Positions 23,364 through 32,021 of a stretch of DNA of 64,000 nt are shown one piece after another. Source of the DNA: Devosia salina (lineage in GTDB: Bacteria; Pseudomonadota; Alphaproteobacteria; Rhizobiales; Devosiaceae); NCBI RefSeq assembly GCF_019504385.1, contig NZ_CP080590.1:3959501-4023500 (forward strand), in the 5' to 3' direction. Position 1 is the stretch's first letter. Each line of letters opens with the position of its first letter. A program made the translations under genes and the position numbers. Under the pieces are notes generated by a model, which was given only the letters and a program-made list of their open reading frames with translations, did not search any database and had not been told where the DNA came from.

Positions 23364-24715
23364 GCCGGGCGCGGTCCGTCGCCGCGCTTGCGCTGCGCTG
23401 CCTCGATGGGCGTAACCGTGCCGTCCTCGGCCACGGTCTTGTCTTCCGGCGCGATTTCGTCGGGCACTGGCGGCGTGTCCACTTCCTCGATTTTCGGCGC
23501 CAGCGCTGCGGCCGCCTCGGCGGCACCCTCTGCCTCCATGCGGCGGTAAAGCGCCATGGCCCGCAGCATTTCCGCGGCCGTAATGGTCTCGGCCTCCTTG
23601 AGCGTCTCGGCCTCGCGGCGCATCGCGTCATTGACGATCATCAGGACCAGCACCAGCACCACGGGCAACAGGTCGATGGAAATGGCGCCGGCCCAGGAGG
23701 GGATGAAATCGCTCCAGTAGCGGATGACGGCCTCGGCCGAGGACAGGGGCACGAAGCGCCGCTGCTCTACTGCTGGCGTTGCCAGAATCTCGTCGGCCGC
23801 CGCCACCAGCGCCGCCGATTGGGCATCGACCGAAGCCTCGACCGTCGCCATCACCTGGTTCTGCCGCGCGGCGAGGTCGCCCACCCGGCCATCGGCCACC
23901 GGCGCGATGAACCCGGCCGAAAGATCGGTCGCGGCGCGCTTCACCGAGGCGGCAATGTCGGTCTGCTCCAGCGCGGCAATGATGGCGGAGAGCTGCACCG
24001 CCTCGGCCTGGAAGGCATCGGAGCGCGGCTCGATCTGGCCGGGCGTCGAGACCAGCTCGCGCATCGACGCCAACCGCTCGGACCCTTGAGTGAAGAGCCC
24101 CGCCACCTCCTCGCGCGAGCCCGAGATCGTGCCGGCAAGCTGGGTCATCTGCGTGCTCATCTGGCTGAGCAATTGCACGACGCTGCCCGAACCCTGGGTG
24201 CCGGTCAGCGCGCCGCTGTCGCGCTCGTCCTGCGCCAGGGCTGCAAAGCGGGCCGCGGCCCGCTCGACATCGGGCAACAGGCTCTGGCTGCCCAGCGCAT
24301 TGGCATGGGCCCGGTCGAGATCCTCGGCATAGCCCTGGAGCGTCACCGCCATATGCTGTTCCAGGGCTGCCGAACCGGCCAGCGCCGCCGCGTTAAGCCA
24401 GGAACTCATGGCCACGATCATGGCGCAGCCGATGAGCATGGTGAGAAACAGGCTGATCCGCTGCACGCCGCTGATCACCAGCGGGATGAAGCGCATCATA
24501 TAGGTCCAGAAGGCATAGATCGCGACCGAGACCGCAGCCGAATAGATGATGGCGGCAAAGAACACGAAGCTCGCCGACCCGTCGAGCAGGCCACGCACGC
24601 CCAGATAGGTATAGACGCCCGAGGCCAGCGCCAGTACCGCCAGCGCGAACCGGCTCATGGTTTCGACGCCGCGCGCGGTTTCGTGCAGGCGGAAGGCATT
24701 GGGCTTGAGCTGCAT
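23360..24715 (-). CDS. Membrane protein of unknown function with periplasmic coiled domain
   Basis: A 451-residue protein with no family I recognise. Three to four transmembrane helices occupy residues 20-110, a long helical periplasmic-type region with Ala/Gln/Ser heptads follows (about 120-320), and a further transmembrane helix (AISIDLLPVVLVLVLMIV, about 350-370) is followed by an acidic cytoplasmic tail. The topology recalls a sensor without a known output domain. It is the first gene of a two-gene operon with the ClpP-like protein. A perfect TTAA-N7-TTAAC site lies 36-50 bp upstream. The start MQLKPNAF was chosen because a longer start would run through that site. Confidence 0.65.
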   Translation of the reverse strand: MQLKPNAFRLHETARGVETMSRFALAVLALASGVYTYLGVRGLLDGSASFVFFAAIIYSAAVSVAIYAFWTYMMRFIPLVISGVQRISLFLTMLIGCAMIVAMSSWLNAAALAGSAALEQHMAVTLQGYAEDLDRAHANALGSQSLLPDVERAAARFAALAQDERDSGALTGTQGSGSVVQLLSQMSTQMTQLAGTISGSREEVAGLFTQGSERLASMRELVSTPGQIEPRSDAFQAEAVQLSAIIAALEQTDIAASVKRAATDLSAGFIAPVADGRVGDLAARQNQVMATVEASVDAQSAALVAAADEILATPAVEQRRFVPLSSAEAVIRYWSDFIPSWAGAISIDLLPVVLVLVLMIVNDAMRREAETLKEAETITAAEMLRAMALYRRMEAEGAAEAAAALAPKIEEVDTPPVPDEIAPEDKTVAEDGTVTPIEAAQRKRGDGPRPA

Positions 24716-24750
24716 GGGGACCCCGATCCGGATGGCCCGCCACCGGGCCC

Positions 24751-24766
24751 TTAAGAGGAGGTTAAC
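24751..24766 (-). promoter_or_regulatory. Perfect CtrA-type binding site
   Basis: TTAA (24751-24754), seven bases, TTAAC (24762-24766) matches the CtrA consensus TTAA-N7-TTAAC exactly. It lies 36-51 bp upstream of the membrane-protein gene on the minus strand. A further TTAAC half-site is at 24806. Confidence 0.55.
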
Positions 24767-24897
24767 ACAAGCATCCCGGCAGAATCGCGGCAGCATGGGG
24801 CAGGGTTAACGCCGTTCCGATGACTTGTCGGTGAGTGCCCCCTTGCGCCTCTGGGGCCAGCGGGGCTACCCCAGTGCTGCATGTGAGGGAGCGCAAG

Positions 24898-25908
24898 ATG
24901 ACATCGCAAAAGATCCGCTGGGGCATTCTGTCCACCGCCAATATCGGCATGCAGAAAGTGACGCCCGCCATCCAGGCCTCGCCCAGTTCCGAGGTGGTCG
25001 CCATCGCCTCGCGCGACGCCGCAAAAGCCCGCGCCGCCGCCGATCAGCTCGGCATTGCCAGGGCCTATGGCTCCTATGAGGAGCTTTTCGCCGATCCCGA
25101 GATCGACGCCATCTACAATCCCTTGCCCAACCATCTGCACGTGCCCATGACGCTGGCGGCGGCGCGGGCCGGCAAGCATGTGCTGTGCGAAAAGCCCATC
25201 GCGCTTTCGGCCGCCGAGGCCGAGCAATTGCGCGACATTCCGAAGGGCATCGTCTTCATGGAAGCCTTCATGGTGCGCTTCCACCCGCAATGGCAGCGGA
25301 TGCGCGAAATCATCCGTTCGGGCGAACTGGGCGAGGTCCGCGCCATCAATGCGGTCTTCACCTATCACAATGTCGACCCCGCCAATGTGCGCAATCAGGC
25401 CGATATCGGCGGTGGCGGCATCATGGATATCGGCTGCTACCCGATCACGGCCGGTCGCTATTTCTTCGAGGGCGAACCCGAGCGCGTCGTCTCGCTGGTC
25501 GAGCGCGACCCCGGTTTCGGTACCGATCGCCTCGCCAGCGTCATGGCCGATTTTGGCAAGGGCCGGCAATTGAGCTTCACCTGTTCCACCCAGGCGGCGC
25601 CGCACCAGCGGGTGCAAATCTTCGGCACCCGCGCCAAGGCGGAGATTGTCATCCCGTTCAATGCCCCGCCCAACGCCCCCACCGCCATCACTGTCGATCA
25701 CAGCGGCACTGTCGATGGCACGCTGGCCCGGCGCGAAATCCTGCCGGCCTGTGATCAATATACCGAGCAGGCCGAGGCCTTTGCCCAGGCGGTGCTGGGC
25801 AATGCGCCCCTGCCCTATGGCATCGAGGACGCCATTGCGACCATGCGGGTGATCGACGCAATCTTCGAAAGCGAGAAGACCGGCGCCTGGGCCAGGGTGG
25901 CGCGCTAA
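24898..25908 (+). CDS. Gfo/Idh/MocA-family oxidoreductase
   Basis: A 336-residue NAD(P)-dependent dehydrogenase, probably acting on a sugar or inositol derivative. N-terminal Rossmann fold (IRWGILSTANIGMQKV), NPLPNHLH, the family motif HVLCEKPIAL with the catalytic Lys, and GGGIMDIGCYPI in the C-terminal substrate domain. The start MTSQKIRW matches the family. Its TAA stop overlaps the TAG stop of the convergent TetR gene by two bases. Substrate unknown. Confidence 0.87.
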   Translation: MTSQKIRWGILSTANIGMQKVTPAIQASPSSEVVAIASRDAAKARAAADQLGIARAYGSYEELFADPEIDAIYNPLPNHLHVPMTLAAARAGKHVLCEKPIALSAAEAEQLRDIPKGIVFMEAFMVRFHPQWQRMREIIRSGELGEVRAINAVFTYHNVDPANVRNQADIGGGGIMDIGCYPITAGRYFFEGEPERVVSLVERDPGFGTDRLASVMADFGKGRQLSFTCSTQAAPHQRVQIFGTRAKAEIVIPFNAPPNAPTAITVDHSGTVDGTLARREILPACDQYTEQAEAFAQAVLGNAPLPYGIEDAIATMRVIDAIFESEKTGAWARVAR

Positions 25909-26471
25909 GGCTTTGGGGCCGGCAATGCCGGCGCCACCAGCCGCAGCGCCAGGAGCTTCAGATCGTCTTCGAGCGTCTCGGCGGCGATGGATTTCTGCGC
26001 CACCCCGAAGGCGGCATCGAGCAGCAGCCGGGCAAGACGCACGGGTTCGGCGGCGCCAGCCGACGTCAGCTCGGCTTCAAGCCGGTTGCGCACCTTGCGA
26101 TCCGATTCGGCAAACAGGCCGGCGCCCTGCCGGTGCGCCGAGAACAATTCGTCCACATGCGCAGAGCCGGCAATGGCGGTGGCAATGACGCCGAATTCAG
26201 CGGCCAGCGCCACCCCGATCCGCTCGGGCAGCGGCCCCGGACCGGCCATCGCCAGATCGAAACTGGCCAGCTTGTCGGCGATCAGCACCTCGAGAATGGC
26301 CAGGAACACCGCATCCTTGTCGGCGAACTGGGCGTAGAGCGTGGGCTTGGCCATGCCGGCGGCGCGGGCGATCGCCTCCATACTGGTGGCGCGCAGGCCA
26401 TGGCGCAGGAACAGCTCCCGCGCTGCCGAAAGGATGCGCTCGCGCTTTTCTGCCTGCCTTGCGTCCTGCAT
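25905..26471 (-). CDS. TetR-family transcriptional regulator
   Basis: A 188-residue repressor. The N-terminal helix-turn-helix (RERILSAARELFLRHGLRATSMEAIARAAGMAKPTLYAQFADKDAVF, about residues 9-55) is canonical; the C-terminal ligand domain is not specific. The start at 26471 (MQDARQ) is preferred, since an earlier in-frame ATG at 26531 would place the operator inside the gene. It is divergent from the SDR gene, with a palindromic operator between them, so it probably represses that gene and itself. Confidence 0.85.
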   Translation of the reverse strand: MQDARQAEKRERILSAARELFLRHGLRATSMEAIARAAGMAKPTLYAQFADKDAVFLAILEVLIADKLASFDLAMAGPGPLPERIGVALAAEFGVIATAIAGSAHVDELFSAHRQGAGLFAESDRKVRNRLEAELTSAGAAEPVRLARLLLDAAFGVAQKSIAAETLEDDLKLLALRLVAPALPAPKP

Positions 26472-26494
26472 CTCGCCATCTTCTCCGGCCACTA

Positions 26495-26537
26495 TTGAAC
26501 GAATTGAACGATTACCGTATATATCGTTCAATTGAAC
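26495..26537. promoter_or_regulatory. TetR operator with four TTGAAC half-sites
   Basis: TTGAACGAT (26504-26512) and ATCGTTCAA (26523-26531) form a perfect 9-bp inverted repeat around a 10-bp spacer containing TATAT. Further TTGAAC copies lie at 26495 and 26532. It occupies the gap between the divergent TetR and SDR genes and would overlap both promoters. Confidence 0.65.
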
Positions 26538-26545
26538 AGGAGACC

Positions 26546-27589
26546 ATGCCCATGTCCCAATCGACCCAGAACCATGCTGACCGCGTCCTGCTCACCGGCA
26601 TATCCGGCTTTCTGGGCGGCCATGTTGCCCTGGCCCTGCTCAAGGCTGGCTACACCGTGCGGGGCAGTGTGCGCAAGCTGGCCAAAGCCGACAAGGTGCG
26701 CGCCAGTCTCAAGGCGGCGGGCGCCGACATCTCCCGGCTCGAATTCGTCGAACTGGACCTGCTCTCCGATGCCGGCTGGGACGAGGCCATGGCGGGGGTC
26801 CGCTATCTGCAGCACACCGCCTCGCCCTTCGTCATCGACCTGCCCGAGGACAAGAACGAATTGATCCGCCCGGCCGTCGAAGGCACCGAACGGGCGCTCA
26901 AGGCGGCCCTCAGGGCCGGGGTCGAGCGGATCGTGCTGACCTCTTCGATGGCCGCCATCGCCTATGGCCATGACAAGGCACGCACGCGCCCCTTCACTGC
27001 CGCCGACTGGACCGATCTCGAGGGCCGCGGCGTCAACGCCTATATCGAATCCAAGACCCTGGCCGAACGGCGCGCCTGGGAGATCATGCGGGCCGCCGGG
27101 CGCGAGCGCGATCTCACCACCATCAATCCCAGCGCCATTCTGGGGCCCCTGCTTGACGAGGATCCCAGCACCTCCGCGCTCATGGTCAAGCGCCTGCTCG
27201 ATGGTTCGGTGCCGGCGCTGCCGCGCATTCCCTTCGTCATTGTCGATGTGCGCGACATCGCCGAGGCTCATGTGAAGGCCATGACCGAGGACAGTGCCGG
27301 CGGCCGGCGCTTCCCCATGGGCGAGCGCCCCATGCTGATGGGCGAGGTCGCCGATATCGTGCGCAAGGCAGCCCCCGGCCGCAAGGTGCCGCGCCTCAAC
27401 ATGCCCGATTGGGCGGTGCGGCTCTATGGCCTGTTCGACCGCGACGTGCGCGGCATTGTCAACGAATTGGGGGTGCTCAAGGCGCTGGATTCGAGCGCCG
27501 CCATTGCCCTGCTGGGTCGCCCCCTGGTCCCCGCCAGCCAGTCCGTCGCCGCCACCACGGCCAGCCTGATCGAGCGCCGCCTGGTCTGA
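26546..27589 (+). CDS. NAD(P)-dependent SDR, dihydroflavonol-reductase-like
   Basis: A 347-residue extended short-chain dehydrogenase. The glycine motif (VLLTGISGFLGGHVALALL) is near residue 14, and the active-site Tyr-x-x-x-Lys is in AYIESKTLAE, with Ser in LTSSMAAI. The sequence (YTVRGSVR, VDVRDIAEAH) fits the dihydroflavonol-4-reductase/aldehyde-reductase group, which reduces aldehydes or ketones. CAGGAGA precedes the ATG. It is probably induced when the adjacent TetR repressor binds its ligand. Confidence 0.85.
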   Translation: MPMSQSTQNHADRVLLTGISGFLGGHVALALLKAGYTVRGSVRKLAKADKVRASLKAAGADISRLEFVELDLLSDAGWDEAMAGVRYLQHTASPFVIDLPEDKNELIRPAVEGTERALKAALRAGVERIVLTSSMAAIAYGHDKARTRPFTAADWTDLEGRGVNAYIESKTLAERRAWEIMRAAGRERDLTTINPSAILGPLLDEDPSTSALMVKRLLDGSVPALPRIPFVIVDVRDIAEAHVKAMTEDSAGGRRFPMGERPMLMGEVADIVRKAAPGRKVPRLNMPDWAVRLYGLFDRDVRGIVNELGVLKALDSSAAIALLGRPLVPASQSVAATTASLIERRLV

Positions 27590-27609
27590 AAAACAACGAG
27601 CCCCACCCC

Positions 27610-27638
27610 TTGCCCTCGCCCGCGATTTTGTCCATATA
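27610..27638 (+). promoter_or_regulatory. Putative sigma-70 promoter of tRNA-Ala
   Basis: TTGCCC (27610-27615), 17-bp spacer, CATATA (27633-27638). Transcription would start near 27645, a few bases before the mature tRNA. Confidence 0.4.
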
Positions 27639-27650
27639 CCGCCTTGGTGA

Positions 27651-27726
<76 letters not shown>

Positions 27727-27748
27727 TTTTTCTTCCATTTGCGGGCGT

Positions 27749-28516
27749 CTATTCGCCCTTTTCCATGCGCCCCGCCGCGCGGTCAAAACCCTGCGCGATG
27801 GCGTCGCGCATGGCCAGCCGCGCTTCGGCGGGATCGCCATCGCGAATGGCCTCGGCGATGCGGCGGTGCACGCCCACGGTGACGCCGAGCGCCTCGGGAT
27901 CGTTGACCGGCGAGGAAATGGTAAAGGCCGCCGTCAGCGCCATTTCCACCAGCGCGCTGATCGAGGCCATGAAGGGATTGCCCGAGGCCTCCGCCACGGC
28001 CTTGTGGAATTCGAGGTCATAGCGCGCGAAATCGGCCGGCGTTTCGGATCCGGCCATCTTGTCCACCCAGGCGATCAATCCGGCCGCTTCCTCCGGACCG
28101 CACCGCTCCGCCGCCAGCGCCGCCGCCTCGATCTCGATGCCGATGCGCACCTCGGCCAAGCTCCTGAGGAACGACACTTCCGGTCCCAGCTCGAAGAACC
28201 AGGCCAGGACGTCTGCATCGAACAGGTTCCAGCGATTGCGCGGCAGCACGCGTGTGCCGATGCGCGCCCGCGCCTCGATCAGCCCCTTGGCCGCCAGGGT
28301 CTTGAGCGCCTCGCGCAAGACTGTGCGGGACACCCCGAAGCGCTCCAGCAGCTCGCTGTCCGAGGGCAGGATCGCGCCTTCGGCATAGGTGCCGGACACG
28401 ATGGCCAGGCCCAGCGCCCAGAGCACGTCGGAATGCAGATTGCGGGCCGGACTACGCCCGGAGAGCGCGGCAATGAGATCGCCTGAATGCCGCGCGCGTC
28501 CACCGGACCTGTCCAT
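27749..28516 (-). CDS. GntR-family regulator, FadR subfamily
   Basis: A 255-residue regulator. The N-terminal winged helix (ILPSDSELLERFGVSRTVLREALKTLAAKGLIEARARIGTRV) is typical GntR; the C-terminal all-helical FCD domain has the metal-binding pattern of DgoR/FadR relatives (YDLEFHKAVAEASGN and VGVHRRIAEAI). Such proteins usually sense a sugar acid or organic acid. No catabolic operon is adjacent: an M20 peptidase gene is divergent. A candidate operator lies between them. Confidence 0.85.
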   Translation of the reverse strand: MDRSGGRARHSGDLIAALSGRSPARNLHSDVLWALGLAIVSGTYAEGAILPSDSELLERFGVSRTVLREALKTLAAKGLIEARARIGTRVLPRNRWNLFDADVLAWFFELGPEVSFLRSLAEVRIGIEIEAAALAAERCGPEEAAGLIAWVDKMAGSETPADFARYDLEFHKAVAEASGNPFMASISALVEMALTAAFTISSPVNDPEALGVTVGVHRRIAEAIRDGDPAEARLAMRDAIAQGFDRAAGRMEKGE

Positions 28517-28548
28517 TGCCGCTCCACTTCCAAATCTGTTCGCTCGAC

Positions 28549-28567
28549 CTAATCACAGGCGTATTAG
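28549..28567. promoter_or_regulatory. Candidate GntR operator
   Basis: CTAAT (28549-28553) and ATTAG (28563-28567) form an inverted repeat around 9 bases, 32 bp upstream of the regulator start and in the divergent gap with the M20 peptidase gene. The arms are short, so this is tentative. Confidence 0.35.
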
Positions 28568-28664
28568 TATGACAATAACACCGCCGCCCGCCGGGCTGGA
28601 CAGCGCCGGCTTTGCCGCGCCATGGTGCGCCCCATATCCGGATTCGTGACCCAAGGACTATTCC

Positions 28665-30056
28665 ATGACCAGCCCTGCAACCATCGACGCCGTCCTCGCC
28701 AAGGTCGATGCGGGGCTCGACCAAAGCCTGGAGCGCCTGTTCCATCTTCTGCGGATCAAGTCCATCTCCACCGACCCCGCCTTTGCCGCCGAATGCCGCA
28801 AGGCCGCCGACTGGATCGCCAGCGAACTCAACGCCCTCGGCTTTGACGCCTCCGCCCGCCCGACGCCCGGCCATCCGGTGGTGGTGGCTCATGGCCCCGA
28901 ACAGGCCGGGCCGCATGTGCTCTTTTATGCCCATTATGACGTGCAGCCGGTCGATCCGCTCAACCTGTGGGATACCGATCCGTTCGAGCCGCAGATTCGC
29001 GAAAAGGACGGCCGCAAGATCATCGTGGCGCGCGGCGCCTCGGACGACAAGGGCCAGATGCTGACCTTCATCGAGGCCTGCCGCGCCTGGAAGGAAGCGA
29101 CCGGGTCGCTGCCCATCCGCGTCTCGCTGATGCTTGAGGGCGAAGAGGAAAGCGGCGGCAAGAACCTGCCGCCCTTCATGCGGGACAATGCCGAGGAACT
29201 GAAGGCCGACATCGCGCTGGTCTGCGACACCGACATGTGGGACCGCCAGACCCCCTCGATCACCACCATGCTGCGCGGCCTCGTGGCCGACGAGGTGGAA
29301 ATCACTGCCGCCAACAAGGATCTGCATTCGGGCATGTTCGGCAATGCCGCGCGCAACCCCAACCAGGTGCTGGCCGAGATCATCGCCAGCCTGCGTGCGC
29401 CCGATGGCTCGGTGACCCTGCCCGGCTTTTATGACGACGTGGCCGAAATCTCGCCCGAGCTCAAGGCGCAATGGGCCGGGCTCGGCTTTGACGAAAAGGC
29501 CTTTCTGGGTGAGGCCGGTCTTTCCGTGCCCGCCGGCGAGCAGGGACGCTCGGTGCTCGAAATGCTCTGGGCGCGTCCCACCTGCGAAATCAACGGCATG
29601 ATCGGCGGCTATACCGGCGACGGCTTCAAGACCGTCATTCCGGCCAAGGCATCGGCAAAGATTTCCTTCCGCCTGGTTTCGGGCATGCAGCCCGACAAGA
29701 TCCGCGCCGCCTTCCGCGCCCATGTCGAAAAGATGGTCCCGCCTGATTGCAGCGTGAAATTCACCCCCCATGGCGGCTCCCCGGCCATCACCGTGCCGGC
29801 CGATGGCGACTATCTGCGCCTGGCGCTCAAGGGCCTGTCGGAGGAATGGAAAAAGCCGGCCGTGGTGACCGGTTCGGGCGGCTCCATCCCGGTCGCAGGT
29901 GAGTTCAAGTCGATCCTCGGGCTCGACACCCTGCTGATCGGCTTTGCCCATGTGGACGACCAGATCCACTCGCCCAACGAGAAATACGACCTCGAAAGCT
30001 TCCACCGCGGCATCCGCTCCTGGGTGCGGGTTTTGGGTTCACTGGCGCAGGGTTAG
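28665..30056 (+). CDS. M20-family metallopeptidase (dipeptidase)
   Basis: A 463-residue cytosolic zinc peptidase. Metal-binding motifs are present: HVLFYAHYDVQPVDP (His, Asp), ARGASDDKGQML (bridging Asp), MLEGEEESGG (Glu-Glu) and the C-terminal HSPNEKY. The inserted lid/dimerisation domain includes NKDLHSGMFGNAA. This group cleaves dipeptides or N-acyl amino acids with broad specificity. The gene is single and divergent from a FadR-type regulator, which may or may not control it. Confidence 0.87.
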   Translation: MTSPATIDAVLAKVDAGLDQSLERLFHLLRIKSISTDPAFAAECRKAADWIASELNALGFDASARPTPGHPVVVAHGPEQAGPHVLFYAHYDVQPVDPLNLWDTDPFEPQIREKDGRKIIVARGASDDKGQMLTFIEACRAWKEATGSLPIRVSLMLEGEEESGGKNLPPFMRDNAEELKADIALVCDTDMWDRQTPSITTMLRGLVADEVEITAANKDLHSGMFGNAARNPNQVLAEIIASLRAPDGSVTLPGFYDDVAEISPELKAQWAGLGFDEKAFLGEAGLSVPAGEQGRSVLEMLWARPTCEINGMIGGYTGDGFKTVIPAKASAKISFRLVSGMQPDKIRAAFRAHVEKMVPPDCSVKFTPHGGSPAITVPADGDYLRLALKGLSEEWKKPAVVTGSGGSIPVAGEFKSILGLDTLLIGFAHVDDQIHSPNEKYDLESFHRGIRSWVRVLGSLAQG

Positions 30057-30064
30057 ACCCTCAA

Positions 30065-30102
30065 GGCCCCCTCACCCGCCGCAAAGGCCGGGTGAGGGGG
30101 CC
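30065..30102. terminator. Hairpin between convergent genes
   Basis: Perfect 14-bp stem (30065-30078 GGCCCCCTCACCCG with 30089-30102), 10-nt loop, 8 bp after the M20 stop codon and 6 bp before the stop of the convergent DUF1304 gene. No U-tract. Confidence 0.55.
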
Positions 30103-30107
30103 CGTTC

Positions 30108-30470
30108 CTAAGCCAACACCACCGCCAAAATCGCGATCACCGCCGGCACGGTCTGGATGAAGAGAATTTTCCGGCTGGACGTCACCGCACCCACGATTCC
30201 CGCCACGGCCACACAGGCGAGGAAGAACAGTTCGATCTGCCAGGCAAAGGCCGGGTCCGGATGCACCAGGCCCCAGATGAGACCAGCCGCGAGGATGCCG
30301 TTATAGGCGCCCTGATTGATCGCCAGCACCTTGGTCTGCCGCGCGAAGTCGGGCTTGAGCCCGAAAGCCTTGTGGCCGCGTGGGGTGTCCCACCAGAGCA
30401 TTTCGAGCAACACGATATAGAGATGGATAAGGGCCACCAGCCCCACAAGGATCATTGCAACCAGAGCCAA
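30108..30470 (-). CDS. DUF1304 membrane protein
   Basis: A 120-residue protein with four transmembrane helices. Family signatures are LIHLYIVLLEMLWW near the start and NQGAYNGILAAGLIWG in the middle. DUF1304 proteins are widespread and uncharacterised. It lies 44 bp downstream of the HEAT-like gene on the same strand. Confidence 0.82.
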   Translation of the reverse strand: MALVAMILVGLVALIHLYIVLLEMLWWDTPRGHKAFGLKPDFARQTKVLAINQGAYNGILAAGLIWGLVHPDPAFAWQIELFFLACVAVAGIVGAVTSSRKILFIQTVPAVIAILAVVLA

Positions 30471-30514
30471 ACCGGCCTCCGTTATCTTCGTTCTCGGAAC
30501 GTCCCGAGAAGCGT

Positions 30515-31150
30515 CTATCCATTGAGTTTGCGCAAGAGCTTTTCCATGCGCTCGCGCTTGGCCCGCTGGCTCATGGAGGCAAGCCGCTCCCGGATCGTCT
30601 CGATCAGGCCCGGCTTCGCCTCCGGCGTCACCACGCTGGCCGTCTCCTCCGCATAGGTCGGAAACTGGTTGGGGGCGGCGCTCTTCAGGCGCTCCACCAG
30701 AATGGGCACGGCCATATCGGCATAGCCGGCGCGGGCGAGCTTGGTCAGCAGCGATGTGCAGCGATCCTTGGCAATCACCGAACCGCGGTCGGCCGCCTCA
30801 ATGATTTTTGGAAGTTCGGCGGCGATTTCCCGGGCCCGGATTTCGGCCACCATATCCAGTGCCGACATGGCGCCCCAGACCTGGCGATTGGTGCGGCTAC
30901 CCAGGGCTTCGAGAAACACCGGGCAATGGCCGCCGATCAGCTCCGGATCGCGCGCGCCGATCTCGTAGAGCACCTTCATCGCGTCATTGCGCTGACGCGT
31001 CGTGCCAGAACGCACCAGATCGATCAGCTCGGCCACGCCGGCCTTGTCCTTTGCCGCCGCAATGTCTTCCGCCAGCGCCACATTGGGCCCTTCGTCGCGG
31101 CGCCCCAGCGCCCCGGACAAGCGATCGGCAATGGACCGACCGCCTGCCAT
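30515..31150 (-). CDS. HEAT-repeat-like helical protein
   Basis: A 211-residue soluble protein, almost entirely helical, with repeated helix-pair patterns (RQRNDAMKVLYEIGARDPELI; NRQVWGAMSALDMVAEIRAREI; IAKDRCTSLLTKLARAGYADM) resembling HEAT/ARM repeats. C-terminus rich in Arg/Lys. No specific family. Its ATG shares one base with the deoD stop (TGATG), so it is translated with deoD, yet no functional link is obvious. Confidence 0.7.
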   Translation of the reverse strand: MAGGRSIADRLSGALGRRDEGPNVALAEDIAAAKDKAGVAELIDLVRSGTTRQRNDAMKVLYEIGARDPELIGGHCPVFLEALGSRTNRQVWGAMSALDMVAEIRAREIAAELPKIIEAADRGSVIAKDRCTSLLTKLARAGYADMAVPILVERLKSAAPNQFPTYAEETASVVTPEAKPGLIETIRERLASMSQRAKRERMEKLLRKLNG

Positions 31151-31863
31151 CAGGCGTCCACCGCCACGTCCAGCGCCAGTTCCACCATGTCCTTGAGCGA
31201 GGTCTGCCGGGCTTCGGCATCGATCTCCTCATGGGTGATGAGGCAGTCTGTCATGGTGCAGATGGTCAAGGCCCTGACGCCGAAGCGCGCCGCCAGCGTA
31301 TAGAGCGCCGCCGCCTCCATCTCGACGCCAATGACGCCGTGATCGGGCAGCTTGTTGTAACCGGCAAAGCCGTCGGCGTGATAGAAGATGTCCGAGGAGA
31401 GCATGTTGCCCGCATGATAGCGCAGCCCCTTGGCATCGGCCTTGTCGGCGGCCGAGCGCAACAGGCCGAAATCGGCGATGGGCGCGAAATTATAGGGGCC
31501 GAACCGGTCCCGGACGATCGAACTGTCGGTCGAGGCCCCCTGCGCCAGGATCACGTCGCGCACCTTCACCTTGGCGTTGAGCCCCCCGCATGTGCCCACC
31601 CGGATCAGTGACTTGGCGCCATAGACATTGATCAGCTCATGCACATAGATCGAGAGCGAGGGCTGGCCCATGCCCGAGGCCTGCACCGAGACCGGCTTGC
31701 CCTTCCAGCTGCCGGTATAGCCAAGACAATTGCGCACCGAATTGACGAGGCGCGGTGCCTCGAAAAACGTCTCGGCAATCCATTTGGCGCGCAAGGGATC
31801 ACCCGGCAGCAGCACCGCTTCGGCATAATCCCCCGGCTTGGCATGGTTGTGCGGCGTGGTCAT
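31150..31863 (-). CDS. deoD: Purine nucleoside phosphorylase, DeoD type
   Basis: A 237-residue enzyme that splits purine nucleosides with phosphate to free base and (deoxy)ribose 1-phosphate in salvage. Family motifs: AVLLPGDPLRAKWIAE (phosphate site), ASGMGQPSLSIY, IRVGTCGGL and GVIGVEMEAAALYTLAA. Length is typical of the hexameric bacterial class. Divergent from argC. Confidence 0.95.
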   Translation of the reverse strand: MTTPHNHAKPGDYAEAVLLPGDPLRAKWIAETFFEAPRLVNSVRNCLGYTGSWKGKPVSVQASGMGQPSLSIYVHELINVYGAKSLIRVGTCGGLNAKVKVRDVILAQGASTDSSIVRDRFGPYNFAPIADFGLLRSAADKADAKGLRYHAGNMLSSDIFYHADGFAGYNKLPDHGVIGVEMEAAALYTLAARFGVRALTICTMTDCLITHEEIDAEARQTSLKDMVELALDVAVDA

Positions 31864-32021
31864 GGGCCTCTCCCGGTTTTGTCCAATTGGTCAAAGTAGT
31901 GCCACCGGCGTGGGATCATGACAATCCCGCGCCGGGAACCACCCGGCCGCTCATGCGCTATTTTCTTGACGCGCAGCCCTGCCGGCGCCATGTACCGCGC
32001 GTCCCAAACGGAGGCATGCCA

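Noticed and set aside
31953..32021. Arg-rich leader peptide before argC
   Set aside because: The short reading frame is in phase with argC without a stop codon, so it is at most an N-terminal extension.
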